From: Deltaproteobacteria bacterium
GTDB lineage: Bacteria > Desulfobacterota > Syntrophia > Syntrophales > JAFGIO01
Length of the DNA stretch: 39,124 bases
Direction: 5' to 3'
Assembly: GCA_016929555.1 (NCBI GenBank)
Contig: JAFGIO010000131.1
Span: 1-39,124 of the forward strand
The notes below the pieces were generated by a model. It saw only the letters and a list, made by a program, of their open reading frames with translations, was not told where the DNA came from and did no database searches. Made by a program: the position numbers and the translations under genes. Shown here in pieces: positions 1-7,034 of the stretch (position 1 is the first letter of the stretch; every line of letters begins with the position of its first letter).

Positions 1-786
1 CAAATCGAACAGGTCGTGCTCAATCTGGCGGTCAATGCCAGGGATGCCATGCCCGAGGGAGGAAAGCTGCTCGTAGAAACCAATAATACGAAACTGGACG
101 AGTCCTATGTGAACGGCCACGTCGGTTCGACACCCGGTCCCTATGTCATGGTTTCCATCAGCGATACGGGATGCGGCATTCCCCCCGACCTCCGCGAGCG
201 GATTTTCGATCCCTTTTTCACAACGAAAAGCAAAGGCAAGGGCACGGGTCTCGGGCTTTCGACCGCCTACGGCATCGTAAAGCAGATGGGCGGGTACATC
301 TGGGTCCACAGCGAGCCGGGGGAGGGGTCGACCTTCAAGATCTGCCTGCCGAGTGTGGTTGAGGAACCCCTAGAGGTAAGGGCGCGGGATGTATTCAAAT
401 CCATGCCCCGGGGCACGGAGACCATCCTCCTCGTGGAGGATGAGCCGCTGTTGCGGGGTGTTGTCATGCGAACCCTCCGGGAGCAGGGCTACCGGATACT
501 GGAAGCCGCCAACGGCCTTGAGGCCCTGCAATTGCTTCATGATCACCCGCTCGAAGGCATCGCTCTCCTGTTGACGGACGTCGTGATGCCCCAGATGGGC
601 GGAAAGGATCTGGCGGATCGCGTCCGCTCCATGAGTCCTCGAATCAAGGTGCTTTACATGTCAGGCTATACCGACACTGCCATCGTAGATCGCGGTATTC
701 TGATTCCCGGCATCCATTTCCTTCAGAAACCCTTCACGCCGACAGCCCTGGCAAAAAAAGTGCGTGAAGTCCTGGAAAGTGTCTGA
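1..786 (+). CDS. Hybrid sensor histidine kinase/response regulator, C-terminal part
   Basis: The reading frame is open from base 1, so the N-terminus (sensor, PAS and dimerisation/phosphoacceptor domains) lies outside the window. What remains is a HATPase_c catalytic domain followed by a receiver domain. The N box ([10 protein letters not shown]), G1 box (DTGCGIP), F box (FDPFFTTK) and G2 box (GKGTGLGLS) are all present. The receiver domain has the acidic pair in LVEDE, the phospho-acceptor Asp in LLTDVVMP about 193 codons in, and the conserved Lys in QKPF. This is the usual layout of soluble or PAS-type hybrid kinases with a C-terminal REC. The signal sensed and the partner regulator cannot be told from this fragment. 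It converges on the kinase-like gene downstream. Confidence 0.93.
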   Translation, partial: QIEQVVLNLAVNARDAMPEGGKLLVETNNTKLDESYVNGHVGSTPGPYVMVSISDTGCGIPPDLRERIFDPFFTTKSKGKGTGLGLSTAYGIVKQMGGYIWVHSEPGEGSTFKICLPSVVEEPLEVRARDVFKSMPRGTETILLVEDEPLLRGVVMRTLREQGYRILEAANGLEALQLLHDHPLEGIALLLTDVVMPQMGGKDLADRVRSMSPRIKVLYMSGYTDTAIVDRGILIPGIHFLQKPFTPTALAKKVREVLESV

Positions 787-825
787 TCCCGTCCTTCGGG
801 ATCATCCCTCACAGGTGTCTGAGGG
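785..825. terminator. Two adjacent hairpins between convergent genes (possible bidirectional terminator)
   Basis: GATCCCG (785-791) pairs with CGGGATC (797-803) around a 5-nt loop. CCCTCA (806-811) pairs with TGAGGG (820-825). They lie exactly where the histidine kinase and the minus-strand kinase-like gene converge. The first hairpin includes the last base of the histidine kinase stop codon region, and the second covers the stop codon of the kinase-like gene. Neither is followed by a convincing T-tract, so termination would be Rho-assisted or weak. Confidence 0.4.
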
Positions 826-1450
826 ACCGTATCAGCAGGATGACCATCTCCTCCGCCGCTTCCAAGCCAACAGCGCCGGTGTCGATGCACAGGTGATAGC
901 TCCGCGCATCGCGCATGTGGACGCCGAAGGTGGTTCGGATGTATCTTTCACGCCGACGGTCCGTATCCTCGATCATGGAAAGGGCCTCGGAGGCATTGGA
1001 GATCCCATAGGCCTCCATAACCCGCTTCAGGCGAAACTCCCTGGGTGCATGGACGAAGACCTTCACCGCACCGGGATGATCCGCAAGGATGAGAGGGGCG
1101 CCGCGGCCAATGATGACGGCATTATGTTGATCGGCCACTTCACGGATGATTCGCCTCTCCACTTCGATCAGATCCTTGTCGTAAACGAGCGCCGGAGCAG
1201 GAGTGACGTAGCCCGATTCGGGATTGCTGAAGGAAAAGGTTCGAAGGAAATTCTCCCAGAAACCCGAGACGCGCTCTTCTCTGTAGGACAGGCGCGCCTC
1301 TTCCTCTCCCAGATATTTCGCAGCCTGCTGTAGGATCTCCCGGTCCAGATATTTGAAGCCGAACCGACCGGCCACCCGCCTGCCGATAAAGGATCCGCCG
1401 CTCCCCAGTTGCCGGGATATGGCTACCACCGTTGACTTCACGTTTTCCAT
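809..1450 (-). CDS. Cytidylate kinase-like family protein
   Basis: This 213-residue P-loop protein matches the cytidylate kinase-like family (Pfam PF13189 type) by motif. Near the N-terminus, residues 8-45 hold AISRQLGSGGSFIG, a GxxGSGG-type nucleotide loop, followed by FKYLDREIL. A GRGAP segment, an RLKRV basic segment and a DTDRRRERY lid-like arginine-rich segment follow. These proteins resemble CMP kinases, but the true substrate is not established. The start is the ATG behind GGGAGA, 7 nt upstream. The gene begins only 2 nt after the stop of the efflux permease, so it is almost certainly co-transcribed with the EmrAB-like pair. The housekeeping cmk would normally sit near rpsA, so this copy is probably not the essential one. 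Confidence 0.8.
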   Translation of the reverse strand: MENVKSTVVAISRQLGSGGSFIGRRVAGRFGFKYLDREILQQAAKYLGEEEARLSYREERVSGFWENFLRTFSFSNPESGYVTPAPALVYDKDLIEVERRIIREVADQHNAVIIGRGAPLILADHPGAVKVFVHAPREFRLKRVMEAYGISNASEALSMIEDTDRRRERYIRTTFGVHMRDARSYHLCIDTGAVGLEAAEEMVILLIRSLRHL

Positions 1451-1452
1451 GG

Positions 1453-3030
1453 CTATTCTCCCTGTTTTGCGGCTCCGCCGCTATGGTTTCCCAACGAAAC
1501 CTCCTCTGTTCTGAGCAGAAAAACGAAAGGAATGACTGCAATGAAAATGCAGGCGATCAGAAAGTGGACATGGTTGAACGAAAGCATGGTTGCCTGCTGC
1601 GTGATCACCTTGTCCAGGAGGCCCAAGGTCTTCTGATGGACTGTCGAAGGCTCGATGCCCTGATGATTCAGAATCCCGGTAATTGTCTGCATCCAGGCAT
1701 GGGTCCTGTCGCGGTAATCGGTAATTCCTTCCACGAGAAGGGCCCGATAATGATTCCCGCCCCTCGTCAACAGTGATGCCGAAACGGCGATGCCGATACT
1801 ACCGGTGATCTGCCTGAAGAAATTGTACAGACCGGTAGCCGCCGTCATGTCCGGTTTGCTGATCGTCGAGAGACAAGCCGTGCTTAGGGCCACGAAGACC
1901 ATCCCGAATCCCACCCCCTGCAGGGTCTGCGGAAAGAAGATATCCCAGTAGCCAACGCCCAAAGCGAGGCGGGACAACTGCCAGAATGACAGGGCAATGA
2001 TGAAAAACCCGAATCCGACCAAACGCTTCGGCCCTATGGCATTGTACAGCCAACCTACGACCGGCATGGCCAGCGCCATGGCAACGCTTCTCGGCATGAT
2101 GGCCAATCCCGAATCGAGGGCGGAAAAGCCCAAAAGTTTCTGGAGGAACATCGGGAGAAGAAACAAACCGCCGAAGAGCCCGAGCCCCAAAACGCCTCCC
2201 AGGATGTTCCCGCTGGCAAAGGTGACGTTCCGAAGGAGCCGGAGGTTCACGGCCGGGCGTTCGGCCCGCAGTTCCCTGATGGTGAAAAGACCGAGACCTA
2301 CAAGGGAAACGGCGGCGAGAGAGAGGATGAATCGGGATGCGAACCAATCGTTCACCTCCCCTCTTTCGAGCAGGAACTGCAAGGCGCCGAGACCGACGAT
2401 CATGAGTGCAAGACCCAGGAAATCGATTTTGCCCTTTTCCCTGATCAGATAGGGGGGATCCTGAATGAAACGCGACGCCAGGATCAACGTAAGGATTCCC
2501 ACGGGGATATTTATATAAAAGACCCAGGGCCAGGAATAATGATCTATGACCCATCCCCCAAGGGTCGGTCCGAAAGCCGGTCCCAGGACAACCCCAAAAC
2601 CGTAAATGCCCATGGCCTGCCCCTGCTCCTCCGGCGGAAAGGTCTCCCTGAGGATCGCCTGGGCGACGGGAATCAAGGTGCCGCCCCCCATGCCCTGAAG
2701 AACCCGGAAGGCGACAATGGAAAAGAGGTTCCAAGCCAGCCCGCAGAGGATCGAGCTCAAGATGAACAGGAGGATGCTCGCCATGTAAAAGCGCTTGCGT
2801 CCATACCTGGAGCTGAACCACGCTACCAACGGCATGATGATGACGTTCGACAGGATATAACCTGTGGAGACCCAGGCGATTTCCTCGGTTGAGGCCCCCA
2901 GATTCCCCTGCATGTGGGGCAGGGCCACGTTGACACTGCTGGCATTGATGGAAGCCACGAGGGTTCCCGTCATGACCGTGGCCGTGATGATCCACTTGCT
3001 TTGGGACATTGTCCCGTCTCTTTCAGGCAT
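1453..3030 (-). CDS. EmrB/QacA-type MFS drug efflux permease (DHA2, 14 TM)
   Basis: A long hydrophobic protein of about 525 residues with the DHA2-family signatures. It has SSRYGRKRFYM (motif A) after the second helix and a motif C region GVVLGPAFGPTLGGWV in helix 5. About 14 membrane spans are visible, including late ones with FFIIALSFW and FIAVIPFVFLL. It should export a hydrophobic compound by proton antiport together with the adjacent HlyD-family adaptor. A GTG lies directly after the adaptor stop (3039). I prefer the ATG at 3030, which follows GAGTGGA, but another ATG at 3009 is possible. The arrangement adaptor-permease is that of emrAB. Substrate unknown. Confidence 0.9.
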   Translation of the reverse strand: MPERDGTMSQSKWIITATVMTGTLVASINASSVNVALPHMQGNLGASTEEIAWVSTGYILSNVIIMPLVAWFSSRYGRKRFYMASILLFILSSILCGLAWNLFSIVAFRVLQGMGGGTLIPVAQAILRETFPPEEQGQAMGIYGFGVVLGPAFGPTLGGWVIDHYSWPWVFYINIPVGILTLILASRFIQDPPYLIREKGKIDFLGLALMIVGLGALQFLLERGEVNDWFASRFILSLAAVSLVGLGLFTIRELRAERPAVNLRLLRNVTFASGNILGGVLGLGLFGGLFLLPMFLQKLLGFSALDSGLAIMPRSVAMALAMPVVGWLYNAIGPKRLVGFGFFIIALSFWQLSRLALGVGYWDIFFPQTLQGVGFGMVFVALSTACLSTISKPDMTAATGLYNFFRQITGSIGIAVSASLLTRGGNHYRALLVEGITDYRDRTHAWMQTITGILNHQGIEPSTVHQKTLGLLDKVITQQATMLSFNHVHFLIACIFIAVIPFVFLLRTEEVSLGNHSGGAAKQGE

Positions 3031-3039
3031 GGAATCCAC

Positions 3040-4077
3040 TCAACGTCTCGTGTCCACGTACGGAGTCACCGACAACCCGGGCCATAGAGGATGGTCAGGA
3101 TCCGGCGCTTCGTTGAGGAGGATTTTCACGGCAACGCGTTGAACGACCTTGATGAAATTTCCCGTGGCGTTTTCCGGCGGCAGGAGGCTGAAGATTGCGC
3201 CTGTTCCCGGCTGAATGCTGTCCACCCGCCCCTTGAACAAAACACCCGGATAGGCGTCGACCCGGATATCGACAGGCTGATCTTTTCTGATTCCTTTGAG
3301 CTGGGTCTCCTTGAAGTTGGCGACGATCCAAACATCCTTTTCATCCACTACGGCAAGCAGCGTCTGGCCGGGTTGAACATATTTGCCGCGATCCACATTC
3401 TTTTTGGCGATCCTTCCCGAAATCGGTGCCGTAACGACCGTCCTTCTCATATTCAGTTCGGCGAGATGCAGGGCTACCTTTGCCCTGTTTATCCTGGAAA
3501 GCTGTGTCTTCTCCTGGGCCTTGAGGCTCTGCTGTTCCGCCTCGATCCTCGAAACGGCCGCCCGGGCGGCATCGAGCCGGGCCTTGTCCACGATCCATCG
3601 GGATTCTATATGCTCGTATTGGCTCTGGGAAACAAGCGCCTTGCTTCTCAGGTTGGCATAGCGGTCTTTCTCCTTCAACGATAACTTCTCGGAAGCCTCC
3701 ATGGCGGTTGCATCGGCCTTGGCCTGGAGAAGTTCCTTCGTTTTGACCTCCATATTCGCCTGGAGCCTGAGGTCCTCGGCCTCGGCCTCTGCAAGCGTTT
3801 CCTGCTTCTCCCGAACGTCACCGACGTAATCTTCGGCTTCGATTTCTAGAAGCTGCTCGCCCTCTTTAACCACCTGATTGTTTTCGACGAAAACCTCCGA
3901 AACCTTCCCACGGACCTCGGAACTGACAGGAACGATTGTTCCTTCGACGAAGGCATCATCTGTATATTCGTGGGAAAGATAATACAAGGCTTTGGGCACG
4001 CCATAGACGGCGGCTGACACCAGGACAACGACGGCGAGGCCCCTGATGGTCCATTTACCGATGGGATATTTCCGCAT
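3040..4077 (-). CDS. HlyD/EmrA-family membrane fusion (adaptor) protein
   Basis: This 345-residue periplasmic adaptor has one N-terminal membrane span (about residues 12-31) and then the EmrA hallmark YTDDAFVEGTIVPVSSEVRG, the first half of the lipoyl domain. A long alanine-, glutamate- and lysine-rich alpha-hairpin covers about residues 85-215. The second lipoyl half (TVVTAPISGRIAKKNVDRGKYVQPGQ) and a beta-barrel with WIVANFKETQL come next. It would link the inner-membrane permease encoded immediately downstream to an outer-membrane channel, but no TolC-like gene is visible here. Its stop codon abuts the permease start, so the two are translationally linked. Upstream, the radical SAM gene ends 53 nt away on the same strand. 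Confidence 0.92.
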   Translation of the reverse strand: MRKYPIGKWTIRGLAVVVLVSAAVYGVPKALYYLSHEYTDDAFVEGTIVPVSSEVRGKVSEVFVENNQVVKEGEQLLEIEAEDYVGDVREKQETLAEAEAEDLRLQANMEVKTKELLQAKADATAMEASEKLSLKEKDRYANLRSKALVSQSQYEHIESRWIVDKARLDAARAAVSRIEAEQQSLKAQEKTQLSRINRAKVALHLAELNMRRTVVTAPISGRIAKKNVDRGKYVQPGQTLLAVVDEKDVWIVANFKETQLKGIRKDQPVDIRVDAYPGVLFKGRVDSIQPGTGAIFSLLPPENATGNFIKVVQRVAVKILLNEAPDPDHPLWPGLSVTPYVDTRR

Positions 4078-4130
4078 AGCTACATCCTTAAAGACCGAAG
4101 ATCGGCGGTCGGTCCCGCCAGCTTCATGGG

Positions 4131-5762
4131 CTATCCGCGGCCGACTTTCGCCAGGGTGAATCTCAGAAATGCCGGCAGCAAGGCCAGCCTGGTATGGAGG
4201 TCGTAGAAGGGCCTCTCCTCATAGTCCACCACGGCTGGCGGAGCCGGCAGTTCCGCGAGGTCCGACAGCTTCTCTTCGATGAGTTCCTCCTTTTCGTCAT
4301 ACAGACCCTCCTCTATCCGCTTCAGATAATCCAGATAATGTTTTTCTGCATAGCGGCTCAGGTTGCGGTTAATCCGCTTCATCCGATAGCCGAAGGATAC
4401 CCCGAAGAAGGAACGGAAGAGATTGGGTGAGAACGCATCTTTCAGGATACTGCCGTGGGAATAGGCCCTGTCGTTGATATGGAAAAGCAGCCGCTGAAGG
4501 GTGCTGGGTTTCATCCGCTTTGGGAAATAGGTCACGAAACTGCCGGTCATGTAATCCCAGAAATTCATATTGTCCGGATCGGCATTTCCATAATAAGTCA
4601 TGAAGCGACGCCTCAGGGGAATCAACAAATCCTTGGTCTCGTCGTGTTCCAGATCGTGAAGGATGAAAAGGTTCAAAACCAGCCGATTATCCCGAACGAA
4701 CCCGATCAGCCGTTCTGCCTCCGCCGGCGTGTCTTCGTCATATCCAAGCACAAAGGTGGACAGGACACGCATGCCCTGTGCCTGAATGTTCCGGATGCTC
4801 TTCAAAACCTCTTCAGCTGTTTGCTTTTTGTTGAAAGCTTCAAGGCTCTTGTCCGAAAGGGACTCGACACCGACGATGACGACCTTCACGCCGGCCCGGG
4901 CCAGCAGTTTGAGCATCTCCTCGTCCCGGCCGATCTCGTGCCGCTCGAAAATGATGAACCGCGCGCCCAGGTTCTCCTCAACGAGACGCTGCAGGAGGGC
5001 CTTCGACTTCCTTCGGTCGCTGCAGAAATCATTGTCCACGACGAAAAACTGCTCATCGTAGGGGAGACGCTTCCTAATGTCGGCTACGACATCGTCGATC
5101 GACCGGCTCCGGTAGGTTCCCTGGAACAGCTTGTGGGTGGGGCAGAATTTACACCGGAAACGGCATCCCCGAGTGGTCTGGAGCGTATTGATAATCACAC
5201 TGCGTCCCATGATCCGAGGGGCGGCCCGTTCATACCCCTCGATGAGGGTGATGTCGGGAATCGTGGCGGGGATCTCCGGAGGGGGGCCTTCGGGGGTATG
5301 GACAACCTTCCCGTTGTCGCGAAAGGAAATCCCCGGGAGCTCGCGGAAATCGCCACCGCCGTTCAGGCACTCCACAAGACGGGGAAGGACCTCGTCGCCC
5401 TCGCAGCGCACCGCACAGGTACAGCAATCAAGGACCGTATCCGGAAAAAAGCAGACCTGGGGACCGCCCAAGATAACCGGGATGCTTGGTTTTTCTTGCC
5501 GGGCTCTCCGTGCAAGGGCCCTGACCTTGTTCAGGGCAGGGGCAAAAACGGAAAGGCAGAGGCAGTCCGCATCGGTTAGCGTATCGAAATCCATCGAGCT
5601 GATGCCTTCGAGGAAGTATCGGACCGGATAGCCCAAATCGCGCATCCGCGAGGCGAGCAGCAGGCTTCCGTACTTGGGAAAGAGCGGACCGAGCGACCCC
5701 AGGGTGTTGATCCTGGCATTGAACTCTATGAAGTTGATGCTTCTGATGATCGTTTTTTTCAT
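4131..5762 (-). CDS. B12-binding-type radical SAM protein
   Basis: About 543 residues. An N-terminal Rossmann-like domain of the B12-binding class (VILGGPQVCFFPD, CEGDEVLPRLV) is followed by a radical SAM core with CRFRCKFC (CX3CX2C; about C200, C204, C207) and then a helical C-terminal extension. The DxHxxG motif for base-off cobalamin binding is not seen. The N-terminal domain has an unusual cluster of cysteines (about C104, C113, C114, C116, C120). The frame extends upstream to 5819, but the ATG at 5762 has GGAG 9 nt before it and the MKKTIIRSINF start looks natural. It sits between a TIM-barrel isomerase-like gene and an efflux pair on the same strand. Product unknown; a methylation or C-C bond-forming reaction is typical of the class. 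Confidence 0.85.
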   Translation of the reverse strand: MKKTIIRSINFIEFNARINTLGSLGPLFPKYGSLLLASRMRDLGYPVRYFLEGISSMDFDTLTDADCLCLSVFAPALNKVRALARRARQEKPSIPVILGGPQVCFFPDTVLDCCTCAVRCEGDEVLPRLVECLNGGGDFRELPGISFRDNGKVVHTPEGPPPEIPATIPDITLIEGYERAAPRIMGRSVIINTLQTTRGCRFRCKFCPTHKLFQGTYRSRSIDDVVADIRKRLPYDEQFFVVDNDFCSDRRKSKALLQRLVEENLGARFIIFERHEIGRDEEMLKLLARAGVKVVIVGVESLSDKSLEAFNKKQTAEEVLKSIRNIQAQGMRVLSTFVLGYDEDTPAEAERLIGFVRDNRLVLNLFILHDLEHDETKDLLIPLRRRFMTYYGNADPDNMNFWDYMTGSFVTYFPKRMKPSTLQRLLFHINDRAYSHGSILKDAFSPNLFRSFFGVSFGYRMKRINRNLSRYAEKHYLDYLKRIEEGLYDEKEELIEEKLSDLAELPAPPAVVDYEERPFYDLHTRLALLPAFLRFTLAKVGRG

Positions 5763-5866
5763 AACGGCTGACTCCGATACAACGGTTCCCTGAAAAACTG
5801 CTCCCCGCCGATGAACCAAGGGGAAACCTTCAGTTCCCTTTGCAAAGATAGAAACCGGCCTGCACT

Positions 5867-6616
5867 TCAGGACGGCGGCTCCAGGTATTTCAGGATCTTT
5901 TCATGCGTTGCCGGCATCGCGGCAGGAGGAAGCTCCATGGTAACCGTCTCCTTATAGCCCTTCCGGCGCAGCAGGGTGAAAATTTTCGGGTAGTCCACGA
6001 TACCTTCGCCGAGCGGCAGGTGGAGGTCGTCCTTCACGGAGTTGCCGCCGAGGTTGTCATGCACGTGCAGGTGGGCAATCCTCGGGAGGCAGTTTTCGAT
6101 GAACTCGAAGGAGGTGTTCTTTCGGGCAAGCAACTGTCCGTGGCCGATGTCCAGGGTCATCCTCAGTTCCGGAATCGCCTCGAAAGCCTCTCGAAAGGTG
6201 TCGGACCGCTCGCTAAGATTTTCGAGGCACAGGACCACGCCCTGGCGGCCGGCGGCACCGGTCATCTCCGAGAGGAGCTCGATCTTTCGGGACACAAGAT
6301 CGTGGGTGATCCAGCGCCCATCCATCCAGAAATGGAGGGTTCCTTTTTCAATGCCCAGGGCCGCAGACAATTCAAAGAGCCGCTTCATGAGGGGCAAAAA
6401 ACGCTGCCGGAGCGCTTCCGTGTCGGCAGGATTGCCTTCGTTGGGGTAATGGGCCAGATAATAGAGCCCGTAAGTCTGTTTCAGTCTCAGCAACTCATTG
6501 AGTTCCCGCTCTACGGCTTCCGGAACCTTCAGTGAAATTTCCGCAAAGGGGTAGCCGAGTTTTCCGACCTCATGGATCTGTTCGATCGTGTGGGCCCTTC
6601 CGCCGATGATCGCCAT
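5867..6616 (-). CDS. Sugar phosphate isomerase/epimerase-like TIM-barrel protein
   Basis: This 249-residue protein belongs to the xylose isomerase-like TIM-barrel (AP endonuclease 2) superfamily. Candidate metal ligands occur in the family's usual order: Glu132 in CLENLS, Asp156/His159 in LDIGHG, the histidines of HLHVHDN (182-186), and Glu228 in TMELP near the C-terminus. Members isomerise or epimerise sugars and related small molecules or cleave cyclic substrates, so the substrate cannot be assigned. The start at 6616 follows AAAGGA at a rather long spacing of about 13 nt. The gene precedes the radical SAM gene by about 100 nt on the same strand and could head its operon. A 14-bp perfect palindrome lies 20 nt upstream of the start. 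Confidence 0.82.
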   Translation of the reverse strand: MAIIGGRAHTIEQIHEVGKLGYPFAEISLKVPEAVERELNELLRLKQTYGLYYLAHYPNEGNPADTEALRQRFLPLMKRLFELSAALGIEKGTLHFWMDGRWITHDLVSRKIELLSEMTGAAGRQGVVLCLENLSERSDTFREAFEAIPELRMTLDIGHGQLLARKNTSFEFIENCLPRIAHLHVHDNLGGNSVKDDLHLPLGEGIVDYPKIFTLLRRKGYKETVTMELPPAAMPATHEKILKYLEPPS

Positions 6617-6636
6617 GTAAAATCAATCGTCCTTTC

Positions 6637-6650
6637 GTTTTCCGGAAAAC
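6637..6650. promoter_or_regulatory. Perfect 14-bp palindrome upstream of the TIM-barrel gene
   Basis: GTTTTCCGGAAAAC is its own reverse complement. It sits 20 nt ahead of the start codon of the minus-strand isomerase-like gene, where an operator or a leader structure would be expected. No known regulator can be named from the site alone. Confidence 0.35.
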
Positions 6651-6670
6651 CTTCCTTGGCGAAACCGTAA

Positions 6671-6801
6671 AAACCCCCATGCCCCGTGGAGCGTCACGAA
6701 GGATGTAAATCACCCCCACCCCAACCCTCCCCCCTCGAGGGGGAGGGATACAGGAAGGGGATTTTCTTACCAAACCCCCATGCCCCGTGGGGCACCACGA
6801 A
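6671..6801. repeat. 30-bp direct repeat pair flanking a G/C-rich hairpin
   Basis: Bases 6671-6700 and 6772-6801 match at 27 of 30 positions; both begin AAACCCCCATGCCCCGTGG. Between them, CCCTCCCCCCTC (6725-6736) folds on GAGGGGGAGGG (6737-6747) with one bulged C, a REP-like hairpin of a kind scattered through many bacterial genomes. This belongs to the 418-nt gene-free interval 6617-7034, which otherwise holds the larger inverted repeat element and no credible gene. Confidence 0.75.
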
Positions 6802-6815
6802 ACATGAAAATAAGC

Positions 6816-6950
6816 AAGGTCATTCCCGCGAAAGCGGGAATCCTGTAAATTCAATAGATTCTGGACCCCCGCTTTCCCCCCCTTTCGCGGGGGCAGGCTG
6901 CAAGGGGGTGACATGGTTTGTGACTTTTTTACGGGACCGTCTTCATTGGC
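6816..6950 (-). repeat. Dispersed MITE/REP-like element, copy A
   Basis: The reverse complement of this stretch closely matches the element at 14140-14295. Shared blocks, in order, are CCCGTAAAAA, CACAAACCATGTCACCCCC, TTGCAGCCTGCCCCCGCGAA, a GGGGGAAAGCGGG stretch, TCCAGAAT and GGATTCCCGCTTTCGCGGG. The last block is a tight hairpin (ATTCCCGC-GAAA-GCGGGAAT type). It carries no coding potential of its own and is small enough to be a non-autonomous mobile element. Confidence 0.8.
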
Positions 6951-7034
6951 TCGGAGACCAATCCTCGATGCCCGCCGACAGGCTATCACGGACGCGCCCG
7001 CCTGTCCAGACAAGCGAGATCAAACGAAGAAAAC

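Noticed and set aside
4455-5579. 374-codon plus-strand frame opposite the radical SAM gene
   Set aside because: No recognisable family and no good ribosome-binding site; the minus strand carries a complete radical SAM protein.
6671-6950. CRISPR array
   Set aside because: Only two direct repeats with a 71-nt interval, no regular spacers and no cas genes; better explained by REP/MITE elements.
6570-7013. 147-codon minus-strand frame across the repeat interval
   Set aside because: Its translation consists of repeat-derived proline- and glycine-rich sequence and ends inside the TIM-barrel gene; not a plausible protein.
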